A stretch of 64,000 bases of DNA from DASRDB01 sp035652815. Lineage in GTDB: Bacteria > Chloroflexota > Ktedonobacteria > Ktedonobacterales > Ktedonobacteraceae. A program made the translations under genes and the position numbers. Positions 43,696-51,684 of this stretch are shown here, in pieces. How positions within the stretch are numbered: the first letter of the stretch is position 1; the number at the start of each line of letters is the position of its first letter. Location of the stretch: positions 88,356 to 152,355 of the forward strand of contig DASRDB010000018.1 of assembly GCA_035652815.1 (NCBI GenBank). The letters are read 5' to 3'. Below the pieces are notes generated by a model. The model was given only the letters and a program-made list of their open reading frames with translations. It ran no database searches and had not been told where the DNA came from.

Positions 43696-43822
43696 AGGTA
43701 TCTTTCTCCTCGTTGAGTTCATGAATGCGTGACACTCGCATATCTTGTTTAACTACCAGACATTATATCACGTGGTTGCAGAGGTTTTATTTTGGGGAAT
43801 TCGACCGGGTTATTACAAGCAG

Positions 43823-44032
43823 CTATTCGTCCGGTATCGTTTCAACCAACTCATTCACAGGCACGCCTAAAACATCAGCGAGCCGTTGGAGCGTGGAGAG
43901 GGTGACATCTGTATATGGGTCTCGCCAGATACGCCTTACCGTGTTATACGCAACCTCAGAACGTTGGGACAGCCTGGTTAAAGATATCCCCTTTGAAATT
44001 GCCACTTCTTTTACTTTAAGCCGCGTTCTCAT
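43823..44032 (-). CDS. Small XRE-family regulator, copy 1
   Basis: A 69-residue single-domain HTH with MRTRLKVKEVAISKGISLTR, followed by the recognition helix in SEVAYNTVRRIWRDP and a second half with TLQRLADVLGVPVNEL. It is a close paralogue of the gene at 45655. The upstream sequence contains TACTACTGTCAA (44106-44095), which also precedes that gene. Such one-domain XRE proteins are typically autoregulators or antitoxins. Confidence 0.85.
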   Translation of the reverse strand: MRTRLKVKEVAISKGISLTRLSQRSEVAYNTVRRIWRDPYTDVTLSTLQRLADVLGVPVNELVETIPDE

Positions 44033-44178
44033 GGCTGTTCATCTGCTTTTAGTTGTAGTTTCATGCTTGCTTGTATTGTACATGCGTTACTGTGTTGACA
44101 GTAGTATTACTTCGCTGGCATTCTTTTGTTGCAGGCAACAAATTAACAGTTCCAGCGAAGAATAGCAGGAGAAACAGG

Positions 44179-44460
44179 ATGGCAGAGACAAAAATACAGC
44201 TTGAACGAGTTCGCCCTATCTTTGATAATCTCTTCAATATCTTTGAGAGAATACGTAGCCTGTTTCATGCATGGGATAAGACATGTCACGCCAGATTTAT
44301 AGAAGAGATGCTGAAATTGCAAGATATGGAGCGGGAGCTAGCCGCGCTTGGATATAACGATGAAGAGGTACAGCATTTCATAAAGACGGTTTATGAGTCG
44401 GTGTTTCCGTTTTCTGAGAGAATGCAAGTGGAAAATCTGGCAGACACCCCAGAACTCTGA
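44179..44460 (+). CDS. Unknown 93-residue helical protein
   Basis: I do not recognise this protein. It is acidic and predicted largely helical, with aromatic residues spaced in FDNLFNIFERIRSLFHAW. The ATG at 44179 follows CAGGAGA. It lies between the two XRE regulators and may be part of the same small-gene island. No signal peptide, membrane helix or motif is visible. Confidence 0.65.
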   Translation: MAETKIQLERVRPIFDNLFNIFERIRSLFHAWDKTCHARFIEEMLKLQDMERELAALGYNDEEVQHFIKTVYESVFPFSERMQVENLADTPEL

Positions 44461-44550
44461 AAAACAGATATTGCCAGGATCAGCCTGTATACTATATTAT
44501 TAGGGACAAGCGCGAAATGGTTAATGGTGTTTGTCCAGACTTGAGGTAGA

Positions 44551-44868
44551 ATGTTTATGCCTTCAATGGAAGATCGCATAGCTGCATTAGAACGAAAAGT
44601 AGCCGCATTGGAATTGCGGCGCATGTATGATGAGAAAAAAGCAGAAGAAGCTACTCCTGCTGCGCAAGCCTACAATCTGAGAGAGTTAAACGAAAACATC
44701 ACCATTCTGCCTGGCGTGGCTTCCAACCAGGGCGGAGATATTAAGACGATAAAAGAGGTTATGAGCAGCATTAAAGATCGCCTTGAGCGCCTGGAAACGA
44801 AATTCGATGAGCAAACAGCATTACTTACACAGATATTAGCGCGTCTCCCTGACAAGCCTCAACATTAG
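44551..44868 (+). CDS. Small coiled-coil protein
   Basis: A 105-residue protein with a leucine-rich heptad pattern at both ends (MEDRIAALERKVAALELRR and IKDRLERLETKFDEQTALL) and a flexible middle. This suggests a homodimeric or trimeric coiled coil. GAGGT lies about eight bases before the ATG. No enzymatic motif is visible and the role is unknown. Confidence 0.7.
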   Translation: MFMPSMEDRIAALERKVAALELRRMYDEKKAEEATPAAQAYNLRELNENITILPGVASNQGGDIKTIKEVMSSIKDRLERLETKFDEQTALLTQILARLPDKPQH

Positions 44869-44894
44869 TCAACACAAAGTCAAGGCCAAATACT

Positions 44895-45296
44895 ATGCTA
44901 CGAAAAATCGACTGCATCATGATCCGCGTCGATGATGTCGAATCTGTCGCTCAATACTATGCCCGGGTGTTTGGGTTGCGCCCTCAATGGAGTGGAGATG
45001 ACGCGATTGGACTTGTCTTTCCAGAAAGCGATGCGGAGATAGTGCTACATAACTACCCTGATATGCCCTCTCCAGCAGAAGTTCATTATTTGGTTGATGA
45101 TGTGGTTGCTGCTGTCGCTCATTATGCTGAGCAGGGATGCCAGGTGCTGGTTGAGCCTTTTGATATTACGATAGGTAAATGTGCAGTCATTCAAGACCCA
45201 TTCGGCACGCGGCTTTGCATTCTTGATATGACCAAGGGAGCAAGGCAGCTTAATCTTGTATCGCCATCTGAAGGGCCAGATGCTAAGAACCAATAA
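44895..45296 (+). CDS. VOC-family protein
   Basis: A 133-residue VOC protein. It starts RKIDCIMIRVDDVESVAQYYA, has the helix YARVFGLRPQWSG, and ends with IQDPFGTRLCILD, as in glyoxalase/bleomycin-resistance proteins. It follows the coiled-coil gene by 26 bases and overlaps the convergent gene at 45283-45507 by 14 bases at the 3' end. Substrate unknown. Confidence 0.82.
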   Translation: MLRKIDCIMIRVDDVESVAQYYARVFGLRPQWSGDDAIGLVFPESDAEIVLHNYPDMPSPAEVHYLVDDVVAAVAHYAEQGCQVLVEPFDITIGKCAVIQDPFGTRLCILDMTKGARQLNLVSPSEGPDAKNQ

Positions 45297-45507
45297 CCCT
45301 TACAATTTGCCTCAGCGTCACCACCTCCGTATCTTCCTCATAACCGCTATCAAGTAGCTTCACCACAACACCGCTTTCGATATTTGCTCTCTCAGGAAAA
45401 ACCTTAATAATCCGGCCTGTCCATAAACGATCAGGATTTGTTGGCAATTGATCGGGACGCAGGCGATATATGATGATTGCTCCTTCTTTTAGCTGCTGCT
45501 TGTCCAT
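45283..45507 (-). CDS. Unknown 74-residue protein (SH3-like?)
   Basis: A short soluble protein rich in beta residues (GAIIIYRLRPDQLPTNPDRL, then RIIKVFPERA and VVVKLLDSGYEEDTEVVTL). The alternation suggests a small barrel like an SH3 or KOW fold. GGGGG lies before the ATG. The 3' end overlaps the VOC gene. I cannot assign a role. Confidence 0.6.
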   Translation of the reverse strand: MDKQQLKEGAIIIYRLRPDQLPTNPDRLWTGRIIKVFPERANIESGVVVKLLDSGYEEDTEVVTLRQIVRVIGS

Positions 45508-45552
45508 GTTCCCCCCTAACTAAATCTCGTCGACAAAAATAATTGCAATATA

Positions 45553-45596
45553 TTTGTACAACAATGTTTGTACAACAATGTTTGTACTACTGTCAA
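45553..45596 (+). promoter_or_regulatory. Iterons and shared motif upstream of XRE gene copy 2
   Basis: Three 14-base direct repeats, TTTGTACAACAATG at 45553 and 45567 and a diverged TTTGTACTACTGTC at 45581, run into TACTACTGTCAA (45585-45596). The last motif also lies upstream of XRE copy 1, 62 bases from its start compared with 58 here. A CTGTCA/TATAGT pair 16 bases apart may be the promoter. Confidence 0.6.
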
Positions 45597-45654
45597 GCAC
45601 CTGAGCCGTGTTATAGTGCCAGGGAATAGCCAATACAGCCATTAGAGAGCAAGC

Positions 45655-45861
45655 ATGAGGATACGACTACGCATTAAAGAGGTTGCTCAGGAAAAAGGCT
45701 ATAGTATGAATAGCCTTTCGCGTGCTACCGATATTTCATTCAACACTATCAAGCGGCTCTGGAAGCAGCCGTATTCAGGTGTGACAATAGAGACGCTCGC
45801 GAAAATAGCGCGAGTCCTGCAGGTGGATATCAGCGATTTGACGGAATACGAGGAAGAGTGA
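45655..45861 (+). CDS. Small XRE-family regulator, copy 2
   Basis: A 68-residue HTH protein, MRIRLRIKEVAQEKGYSMNS, similar over its whole length to the regulator at 43823-44032, with TDISFNTIKRLWKQP as the recognition region and TLAKIARVLQVDISDL closing the domain. It lies about 190 bases before hicA. Iterons upstream are probable binding sites. It may regulate itself, its paralogue or the HicA/HicB pair. Confidence 0.85.
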   Translation: MRIRLRIKEVAQEKGYSMNSLSRATDISFNTIKRLWKQPYSGVTIETLAKIARVLQVDISDLTEYEEE

Positions 45862-46054
45862 CATCTTCTTTTTACGTGTCCTGGCACATGTATCTATGCC
45901 CGGCGCGGGACAAGCACGAGGCCCCCGCATCCCTGCCACACCACCCCTTGTCCCTACGAGTCGGTACGCGAGCTTTTTTCATAAAAATATGTTTGACTGC
46001 TATCTCATCTTCGTATATAATTTCAACAAAATGCAGCAAGTTGGTAGAAGTAGT

Positions 46055-46288
46055 ATGAGTCCGAAGTTGCCCCGAATCACAGGCATTAAAGTGATTCGAG
46101 CCTTGCGGCGCGCTAATTGGTTTGTGCAGTATCAACATGGTTCACACGTTTACTTGCGACACCCAGATCGTCCTGATATGAGAGTTACAGTTCCCGTACA
46201 TTCAGGCGAGGTGATAAAGCCAAAGACGCTCCAATCAATTCTGGAACAAGCAGGCTTAACTGTGGAAGAGTTTCAAGAGCTTCTGTAA
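46055..46288 (+). CDS. hicA: HicA-family mRNA interferase toxin
   Basis: A 77-residue HicA toxin, a dsRBD-like RNase that cuts mRNA. The catalytic His is in QHGSHVYLRHP, and the core reads KVIRALRRANWFVQ and IKPKTLQSILEQAGL. The ATG at 46055 has only a weak AGAAG upstream. hicB follows 15 bases later. The order toxin-antitoxin is usual for hicAB. Confidence 0.9.
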   Translation: MSPKLPRITGIKVIRALRRANWFVQYQHGSHVYLRHPDRPDMRVTVPVHSGEVIKPKTLQSILEQAGLTVEEFQELL

Positions 46289-46303
46289 AAGGAGAAAACA
46301 CGC

Positions 46304-46531
46304 ATGAGAAAATATACAATCATCCTGGACCCCGATACGGAAGATGGTGGCTATACTGTAACTGTTCCCGCGTTACCAGGGTGCATCACGCAAGGAGAAA
46401 CGGTTGAGCAGTGTATAGAACGCGCTCAGGAAGCTATTATCGGGTATATTGAGAGCTTGAGGGCTGCGGGTGAGGACGTTCCAGAAGAGGTTGAACGCCC
46501 GCAGATGATTACAATTGATGTTGCGGCTTAG
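46304..46531 (+). CDS. hicB: HicB-family antitoxin
   Basis: A 75-residue antitoxin of the partial RNase H fold, with YTIILDPDTEDGGYTVTVPA, LPGCITQGETVEQC and a helix with AIIGYIESLRAAGEDVPE. It binds and inhibits HicA. It lacks the extra DNA-binding domain of longer HicB proteins, so autoregulation may come from elsewhere, possibly the XRE regulator upstream. AAAGGAG precedes the ATG. Confidence 0.9.
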   Translation: MRKYTIILDPDTEDGGYTVTVPALPGCITQGETVEQCIERAQEAIIGYIESLRAAGEDVPEEVERPQMITIDVAA

Positions 46532-46559
46532 ATAAAGTTACATGTCTCAATAAAAAATT

Positions 46560-46591
46560 TGGGCTTCCCTGATTAAGGGAAGCCCATTTGC
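46560..46591 (+). terminator. Terminator after hicB
   Basis: TGGGCTTCCCT pairs with AGGGAAGCCCA across GATTA and is followed by TTTGCTTT. Confidence 0.8.
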
Positions 46592-46645
46592 TTTATGTTG
46601 TCTCTACAGTTGGCCTATTACTGCTTGCGGGAGTTACCGTTTCTA

Positions 46646-47056
46646 TTATTCCGGCAAATGCGCAATCGCCTCGATTTCAATCAAAAGTTCTTCGCGGGCG
46701 AGTTTTCGTATTTCCACAAAGGTGCTGGCGGGCGGGTTGCTGGTATTCACATAGCGGTCGCGAATCTCGATGAAATTGCGTAGCTGAGAGGCATCAAGCA
46801 CATAGATATTCAGCTTGACTACGTGTGTAAAATCAGCTCCCACTGCGGCAAGCGCGGCTTTGATGTTTTCAAAGACCTGCTCGGTTTGTGCCCGGAAATC
46901 GTTCTTGCCGACAAGATTGCCTGATTGGTCGAAAGCGACCTGCCCGGACAAAAAGATGGTTCGGCCACCTGTGACCTCGACAACATGCGTGAAGCCGGGC
47001 GGTTTTGATAGCGTGGGCGGGTTGATGAAACGGATATTGGTTGGTTGATCTGTCAC
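46646..47056 (-). CDS. RidA-family deaminase/enamine hydrolase
   Basis: A 136-residue RidA/YjgF/UK114 protein, which removes reactive enamine/imine intermediates. The family signature lies at the C-terminus (NPPASTFVEIRKLAREELL then IEIEAIA), with Arg in the KLAREELL segment. The GTG at 47056 is favoured, with AAGGG eight bases upstream. It forms homotrimers in the family. No amino acid catabolism gene is nearby. Confidence 0.88.
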   Translation of the reverse strand: MTDQPTNIRFINPPTLSKPPGFTHVVEVTGGRTIFLSGQVAFDQSGNLVGKNDFRAQTEQVFENIKAALAAVGADFTHVVKLNIYVLDASQLRNFIEIRDRYVNTSNPPASTFVEIRKLAREELLIEIEAIAHLPE

Positions 47057-47343
47057 TGTTTTTCCCTTTCTACGGACCGGAGACATATCCAATATAGTAG
47101 AGTATAGCCATCTCTAATGTCAAATGTGAGTTTTGGGAACGGAAGCTGCCAAACCACAAAGCAAGTAACCAATTTTGCATCTTCTGCACGCGAAAAAGCT
47201 GTTCAGCGTAGTTGAATTAAAGTAGAGTGCTATGATATGCTAGACTGTGTGGGTTTTGTAGAGAAAAACAAGAGATTGGACTATTAACGTGCATGGCTGG
47301 CTGTGCTTGCTGATGCTTCTCGCCTCGCTGTAAGGAGTTTTGG

Positions 47344-49983
47344 ATGTCTATTGCTACATGGGGAGACGCGGAACCGCAGGCAAACGACGCATACCCGATG
47401 AAGCTGCTGAAAAAGTTGCTGCAACAGATGATGCAGCAATTTACCGCCCAGGGGGGCGTACTTGCGCTCTATGATGAGACGCTTGGGCAGATGGTGGTGC
47501 GCCTGCACCTGCGTATGCGCCTGACCAGCCCTGCCGTCGTTGGATCTCCGGTCGAGAGCGAGGAGACCGTTCCCCTTGCCCGCCATGCTAGCGGCTCCGG
47601 TGAGGTGCCCGCGTCTTCTACGGGACATCTGCGCCGCCTTTCGCAGCCACTGACCGAACTCGAAGAGATCACCGTAGAACAGCATGCTGTTCTTTTTCCG
47701 CCCGGCACCATCTACGCGCATGGGCATGATCTAATAGGATACATCTGGCGGCATAACGAGCCGGATATCATTCGCCACGAGGAATACCTGCGCTCCATCC
47801 TGCCAGCGCGCCAGGCCCCGCCAACATCTCATGGCACGCCCACCTGGTACCTGGGCGTCCCCATACAGGAACCCGCGCTACCGACGGGCGACCTGGAACG
47901 CAAACGCCGCGTGATCGGCGTTGTCATTCTCTACCAGGTCTCGCCCGGTCTGAGCTTTTCACAAAAACATCGTCACGATGCCTCGCAATTCGCCGAACGC
48001 ATCGCGCTCTACCTGCAAAATGATCAGCTACAACGCTCGCAGCAGGCCATGAACAGCTATATGAAGCAGTTGCAGCAGATCAGCATGGCCTTTCCAACGG
48101 CGGTCCAGTTGCGCAAGCTGGTTGAGGATGTGTATGCCTTCGTTAAAAGCGTGATTGGCCCCTGCTCGATGCTGCTTACGTTCTATGATCGCGATACGGA
48201 CAGGCTTTACGACGTCTTCGCGGTTGATAAAGGGCAGCCATCTGCAGACCTGCCGGAGCATCCCCTGGTCTTCACGCCCGATAAACGCCCCATGTGGTGG
48301 CATGTCGCGCAGGAGAAGAAAACGCCGCTTAAGCTCTCTCCAGATCGCTACGAACCCGGCGCATCGCAATATGAAGAACTGTTTAAGGGAACCTGGGGAG
48401 ATCAGAGCCAGGCGGCCTCTTTCTTGCTGCTGCCTATGAGAATGTTTACGCGCGTGGTGGGCACATTATCCCTGGCAAGCGCGCGACCCGATGCCTTTAC
48501 CCCCAACAAAATACAGGTGCTGGAGACGATGGTGCAGATCATCACCGTCAGCATCGAAAACGCCAAGCTCTATGATCGCGCCAGCAGAATGGTGGCAAGG
48601 GCCAGGCACCGCGAGGAATCGCTGGCAACCATGAATAGCGCGCTGCAGGCCATCAGCACCGTCTTGAACGTTTCAGAGCTGCTGCATAAATTTGTGGAAG
48701 TGGTGGGACAGATGGTGAAGGCCGAGATGTGCGCCTTCTTCCAGGTGCGCAATAACGAGGAGAAGCTGGTTGCCCGCGCCATCTACGATACGTCCGGCAA
48801 ATACCGCAGCAATGGCAGCAACAAAGAAAGGCACCGCGAACTGATCGAGATGATTTCGCTGCCCTTCAAGGGGTCTTTGCTCTCCGATCTCATCGAGTCC
48901 GATACCTTCTTCTACCTTGACGAAAACAACATCGAGGAACTGGAGCGCATCAGCGACGAGGCAGGGGCGCTTTTCCTGCGCGAGACACGCATCAAGCGCA
49001 TGCTGATGATTCCGGTGCGCTACCAGAACGAGATGGTCGGTATCCTGGCAGTGCATACGCCGGGCGAGGATCGCATCTTCCGGCCCGAAGAGGTCAGCGC
49101 GCTGCTTGCCATCTCTGCTCAGGCTGCGAGCGCCATCCGTAACGCCGAACTCTTCAGCCAGATTCAGGATGCCAACGTAGAGTTGCAGCGCATGGACAAG
49201 CTTAAGGATGAATTCATCGTCACGGCTTCGCACGAACTGCGCACCCCGCTCAGCGCCGTAAGCGGCTACGCTTCGCTGCTCAAACGCCAGAGTACGCGCC
49301 TGACGCCGCAGCAGGTGTGGCGCTACGCCAGCAAAATTGGCGCAGCCGCGCAGCAGATCACTGAACTGGTAGGCAACATGACCGAGGCGGCCAAAGTGGG
49401 CAATATCGACAAAAAGCTCGATTTGCAATTCGGGCCGGTACAGCTATTTGCCGCCGCCGAAATGGCAACGCACATGCTCACAGTCAGCATCGAGCAAGAA
49501 ATAAAGCTGCAAATTGACCCCAATCTCTGGGTCTACTGCGATGGTCTGCACCTCAAGCAGGTTCTGACTAACCTGCTCGATAATGCATCCAAGTACTCGC
49601 CGCCCGGCACTAAGATTACCGTGATGGCGCACGCCCTGAAGCTTTCGCAATTGCCCGATGACCAGATCGATTTCAGCCAGCTCGTCGATGGCAACGACCC
49701 AGAGGTGGTACTGGTGCGCGTCTGCGATGAGGGCGAGGGCATTCCACTTGAAGACCAGGAAAAAATCTTTGATAAATTTGTCCGCGCCTCGCGCTCGCTT
49801 ACCACGACGGTACGCGGGACGGGGCTGGGACTCTACATCTGTCGCCGCTATATTGAAGCTATGGGGGGCAGGCTCTGGCTGGAAGTCAGTATCCCTGGGG
49901 AGGGTTCAGTCTTCAGCTTCTACCTGCCGCGTCTCGAGGCCCCTGTTCCAATGGAGGAGTCACATGATCCTGAACAATCCTAA
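47344..49983 (+). CDS. GAF-domain hybrid sensor histidine kinase
   Basis: A soluble 879-residue kinase. It has three GAF-like regions (about 25-200, 240-420 and 445-595), a HisKA domain with the phospho-acceptor His630 in TASHELRTPLS, and a HATPase_c domain with the N box LTNLLDNASKYSP, G1 box VRVCDEGEGIP and G2 box GTGLGLYICRRY. There is no membrane segment, so it senses a cytoplasmic signal. The response regulator gene overlaps its end by 20 bases. Confidence 0.93.
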   Translation: MSIATWGDAEPQANDAYPMKLLKKLLQQMMQQFTAQGGVLALYDETLGQMVVRLHLRMRLTSPAVVGSPVESEETVPLARHASGSGEVPASSTGHLRRLSQPLTELEEITVEQHAVLFPPGTIYAHGHDLIGYIWRHNEPDIIRHEEYLRSILPARQAPPTSHGTPTWYLGVPIQEPALPTGDLERKRRVIGVVILYQVSPGLSFSQKHRHDASQFAERIALYLQNDQLQRSQQAMNSYMKQLQQISMAFPTAVQLRKLVEDVYAFVKSVIGPCSMLLTFYDRDTDRLYDVFAVDKGQPSADLPEHPLVFTPDKRPMWWHVAQEKKTPLKLSPDRYEPGASQYEELFKGTWGDQSQAASFLLLPMRMFTRVVGTLSLASARPDAFTPNKIQVLETMVQIITVSIENAKLYDRASRMVARARHREESLATMNSALQAISTVLNVSELLHKFVEVVGQMVKAEMCAFFQVRNNEEKLVARAIYDTSGKYRSNGSNKERHRELIEMISLPFKGSLLSDLIESDTFFYLDENNIEELERISDEAGALFLRETRIKRMLMIPVRYQNEMVGILAVHTPGEDRIFRPEEVSALLAISAQAASAIRNAELFSQIQDANVELQRMDKLKDEFIVTASHELRTPLSAVSGYASLLKRQSTRLTPQQVWRYASKIGAAAQQITELVGNMTEAAKVGNIDKKLDLQFGPVQLFAAAEMATHMLTVSIEQEIKLQIDPNLWVYCDGLHLKQVLTNLLDNASKYSPPGTKITVMAHALKLSQLPDDQIDFSQLVDGNDPEVVLVRVCDEGEGIPLEDQEKIFDKFVRASRSLTTTVRGTGLGLYICRRYIEAMGGRLWLEVSIPGEGSVFSFYLPRLEAPVPMEESHDPEQS

Positions 49984-50392
49984 AAGCGCCATTTTCCTTG
50001 AGCCGGTTCCGCCGCAGAGCAGACAGCCGCACAAAGTGCTGGTGGTCGATGACGACCCGGTCATTCGCGACATGATGGTGGACATCCTCGAAATGGAGGG
50101 CTATACCGCCACTGTGGCGCGCAACGGCTTCGAGGCGCTTGAACTGCTGCATCAGGACGAATCCTACCTGGTCTTCCTCGATATGCTGATGCCCGGCATG
50201 AGCGGCAAAGAACTCTGTCGCGAACTGGAAAGCGAGCCGCACATCCGCCAACGCCACGTCATCGTCATGATGTCCGCCCTCGACCGCATCGACGAAGCCA
50301 TGCGCTGCAAAGTAGAGGCCGTGATGCCCAAGCCGTTCCTTGTTGATGATGTGGTGAGGGTGCTGGAGCCGTATCAGGAAACGCTGCAATAA
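49964..50392 (+). CDS. Single-domain response regulator
   Basis: A 142-residue receiver domain. Acid pocket Asp residues are in VVDDDP (28-32), the phospho-acceptor Asp73 is in FLDMLMPG, and the conserved Lys123 is in MPKPF. The 22-residue N-terminal lead is Pro-rich. There is no output domain, so it probably acts by protein contact. GGAGG sits within the end of the kinase gene, and the 20-base overlap suggests translational coupling. Confidence 0.92.
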   Translation: MILNNPKSAIFLEPVPPQSRQPHKVLVVDDDPVIRDMMVDILEMEGYTATVARNGFEALELLHQDESYLVFLDMLMPGMSGKELCRELESEPHIRQRHVIVMMSALDRIDEAMRCKVEAVMPKPFLVDDVVRVLEPYQETLQ

Positions 50393-50420
50393 CCGCCACC
50401 AATTGTCATCCTGAGAACCT

Positions 50421-50558
50421 TGTCATCCTGAGCGCAGCGAAGGATCTCCGTCACCCAACACGATAGCGCTGCCAGCCTGGAGATCCTTCGCTGCGCTCAG
50501 GATGACAGGGGGCGAGGATTGCCAGTATGTTGTCAACCTGCATCATCGCATCCCTACA
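50421..50558. repeat. Composite repeat: family B plus diverged family A end
   Basis: A full family B palindrome at 50421-50507 is followed by GGGGCGAGGATT and, 30 bases on, by CATCGCATCCCTACA. The same arrangement occurs at 38961-39100. Confidence 0.8.
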
Positions 50559-50562
50559 AATT

Positions 50563-50763
50563 CTAGTCGCTCACCACAACATTTTCCTTCGCCTCTTCCT
50601 TTGCCGAAAGCAGTGGCTTAACCGCCGTTGTGAGATCACGCAATGGCAGTCCGGTACGCGCAACAATGAGGCGAAGAAGATAATCGCTGACTTCTTTCTC
50701 CTCTGATGTACTGTTCTCTTCTAAGTGCCTGATTTCAAGTAATCTAAAACCCCTCGTTTTACG
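50563..50763 (-). pseudogene. Probable 3' remnant of a lost gene
   Basis: A 66-codon frame ends in TAG at 50563 and has coding-like composition (SDYLLRLIVARTGLPLRDLT, then KPLLSAKEEAKE). It has no ATG, GTG or TTG before the next upstream stop, so it cannot start normally. It is most likely the 3' end of a decayed gene. The rest of the 50393-50822 gap holds the composite repeat and nothing else I can see. Confidence 0.4.
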
Positions 50764-50822
50764 TTACATTCGTCAAATTATCGTCTTGATGGCGCGTTAG
50801 ATAGCATGAAAGAGGAAATGGC

Positions 50823-51626
50823 ATGGAACACACCTTAGCGGTTGAATCCCACGCTCATCTGAGCAGGACGGAACGTATCTTGCTCCTGCTTCCATTGGCG
50901 GCCAGCGCGTATGTGGGGCTGTTTCAGTTATTGCTCCCTACCCTGCTGGCGAAACTCACCAACTTCTCCGGCAACGACCTCTACATCTACCAGCTTTCGG
51001 GCGCGGCCACTTTTGGTTACGCGGTAGCGATGGGTCTGGCGCTCAGGCAAAGTAACTGGTCAGCCATTCGGCTGGTCGTTCTCGCCTTCTTTACCTTTGG
51101 CATCGGTTCGCTCTACGCCTGTGGAGCCGATATTATCGCTGGCAACGCCAGGTGGGTCGTCTACGTAGTGCTGGCCCTGACCGTTCTGTTTGTGTGCATT
51201 ACCGGCACAACTCTGTACAGGCATCGCGGCGTCAGCAAGGAACAGCCCGATACTGCCCCCTGGTTTGCCTGGTTCCTGGTGGTTGCCACATTGCTCGCGG
51301 CGGTCTTCGGCCTCTTTCCCCTGCTGTTGCCAACTGCATTCCATACGCTGTTTGGCCTGAAAGGAACCGATGTCTTCATCTTCCGGCAGGCAGGCGCGGC
51401 CACCCTGGGGTACGCAGTAATGGGTGTGTATGAACTCCGCTCGCGCAACTGGCAGGAAGTGCGCTGGCCTGCGGTGATGGCAGGCGTCTTCAACGGCTTG
51501 AGCTTCATTGTGAGCCTGCTGATGCTTTTGATGGGACAGGTAAACCTGCTGGTCATACTTGTCACGCCCGCGTCGTTTCTTGTGACCATTGGGATTATTG
51601 TCGCCCTGGTCAGGCGAGGAAAATAA
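50823..51626 (+). CDS. Eight-helix membrane protein with internal duplication
   Basis: A 267-residue membrane protein with about eight hydrophobic helices. It is built of two similar halves. LFQLLLPTLLAKLTNFSGND and the following QLSGAATFGYAVAMGLALR match LFPLLLPTAFHTLFGLKGTD and QAGAATLGYAVMGVYELR in the second half. This points to gene duplication and fusion. No transport or enzyme motif is recognised. GAGGAAATGGC precedes the ATG. Confidence 0.8.
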   Translation: MEHTLAVESHAHLSRTERILLLLPLAASAYVGLFQLLLPTLLAKLTNFSGNDLYIYQLSGAATFGYAVAMGLALRQSNWSAIRLVVLAFFTFGIGSLYACGADIIAGNARWVVYVVLALTVLFVCITGTTLYRHRGVSKEQPDTAPWFAWFLVVATLLAAVFGLFPLLLPTAFHTLFGLKGTDVFIFRQAGAATLGYAVMGVYELRSRNWQEVRWPAVMAGVFNGLSFIVSLLMLLMGQVNLLVILVTPASFLVTIGIIVALVRRGK

Positions 51627-51640
51627 GAGCATTTTTGAGC

Positions 51641-51684
51641 AAGGCTTTTTCAAGGCGATTGTCTGGTTGTCTTGAAAAAGCCTT
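51641..51684. terminator. Bidirectional terminator
   Basis: AAGGCTTTTTCAAG pairs exactly with CTTGAAAAAGCCTT across a 16-base loop, between convergent genes. Confidence 0.8.
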
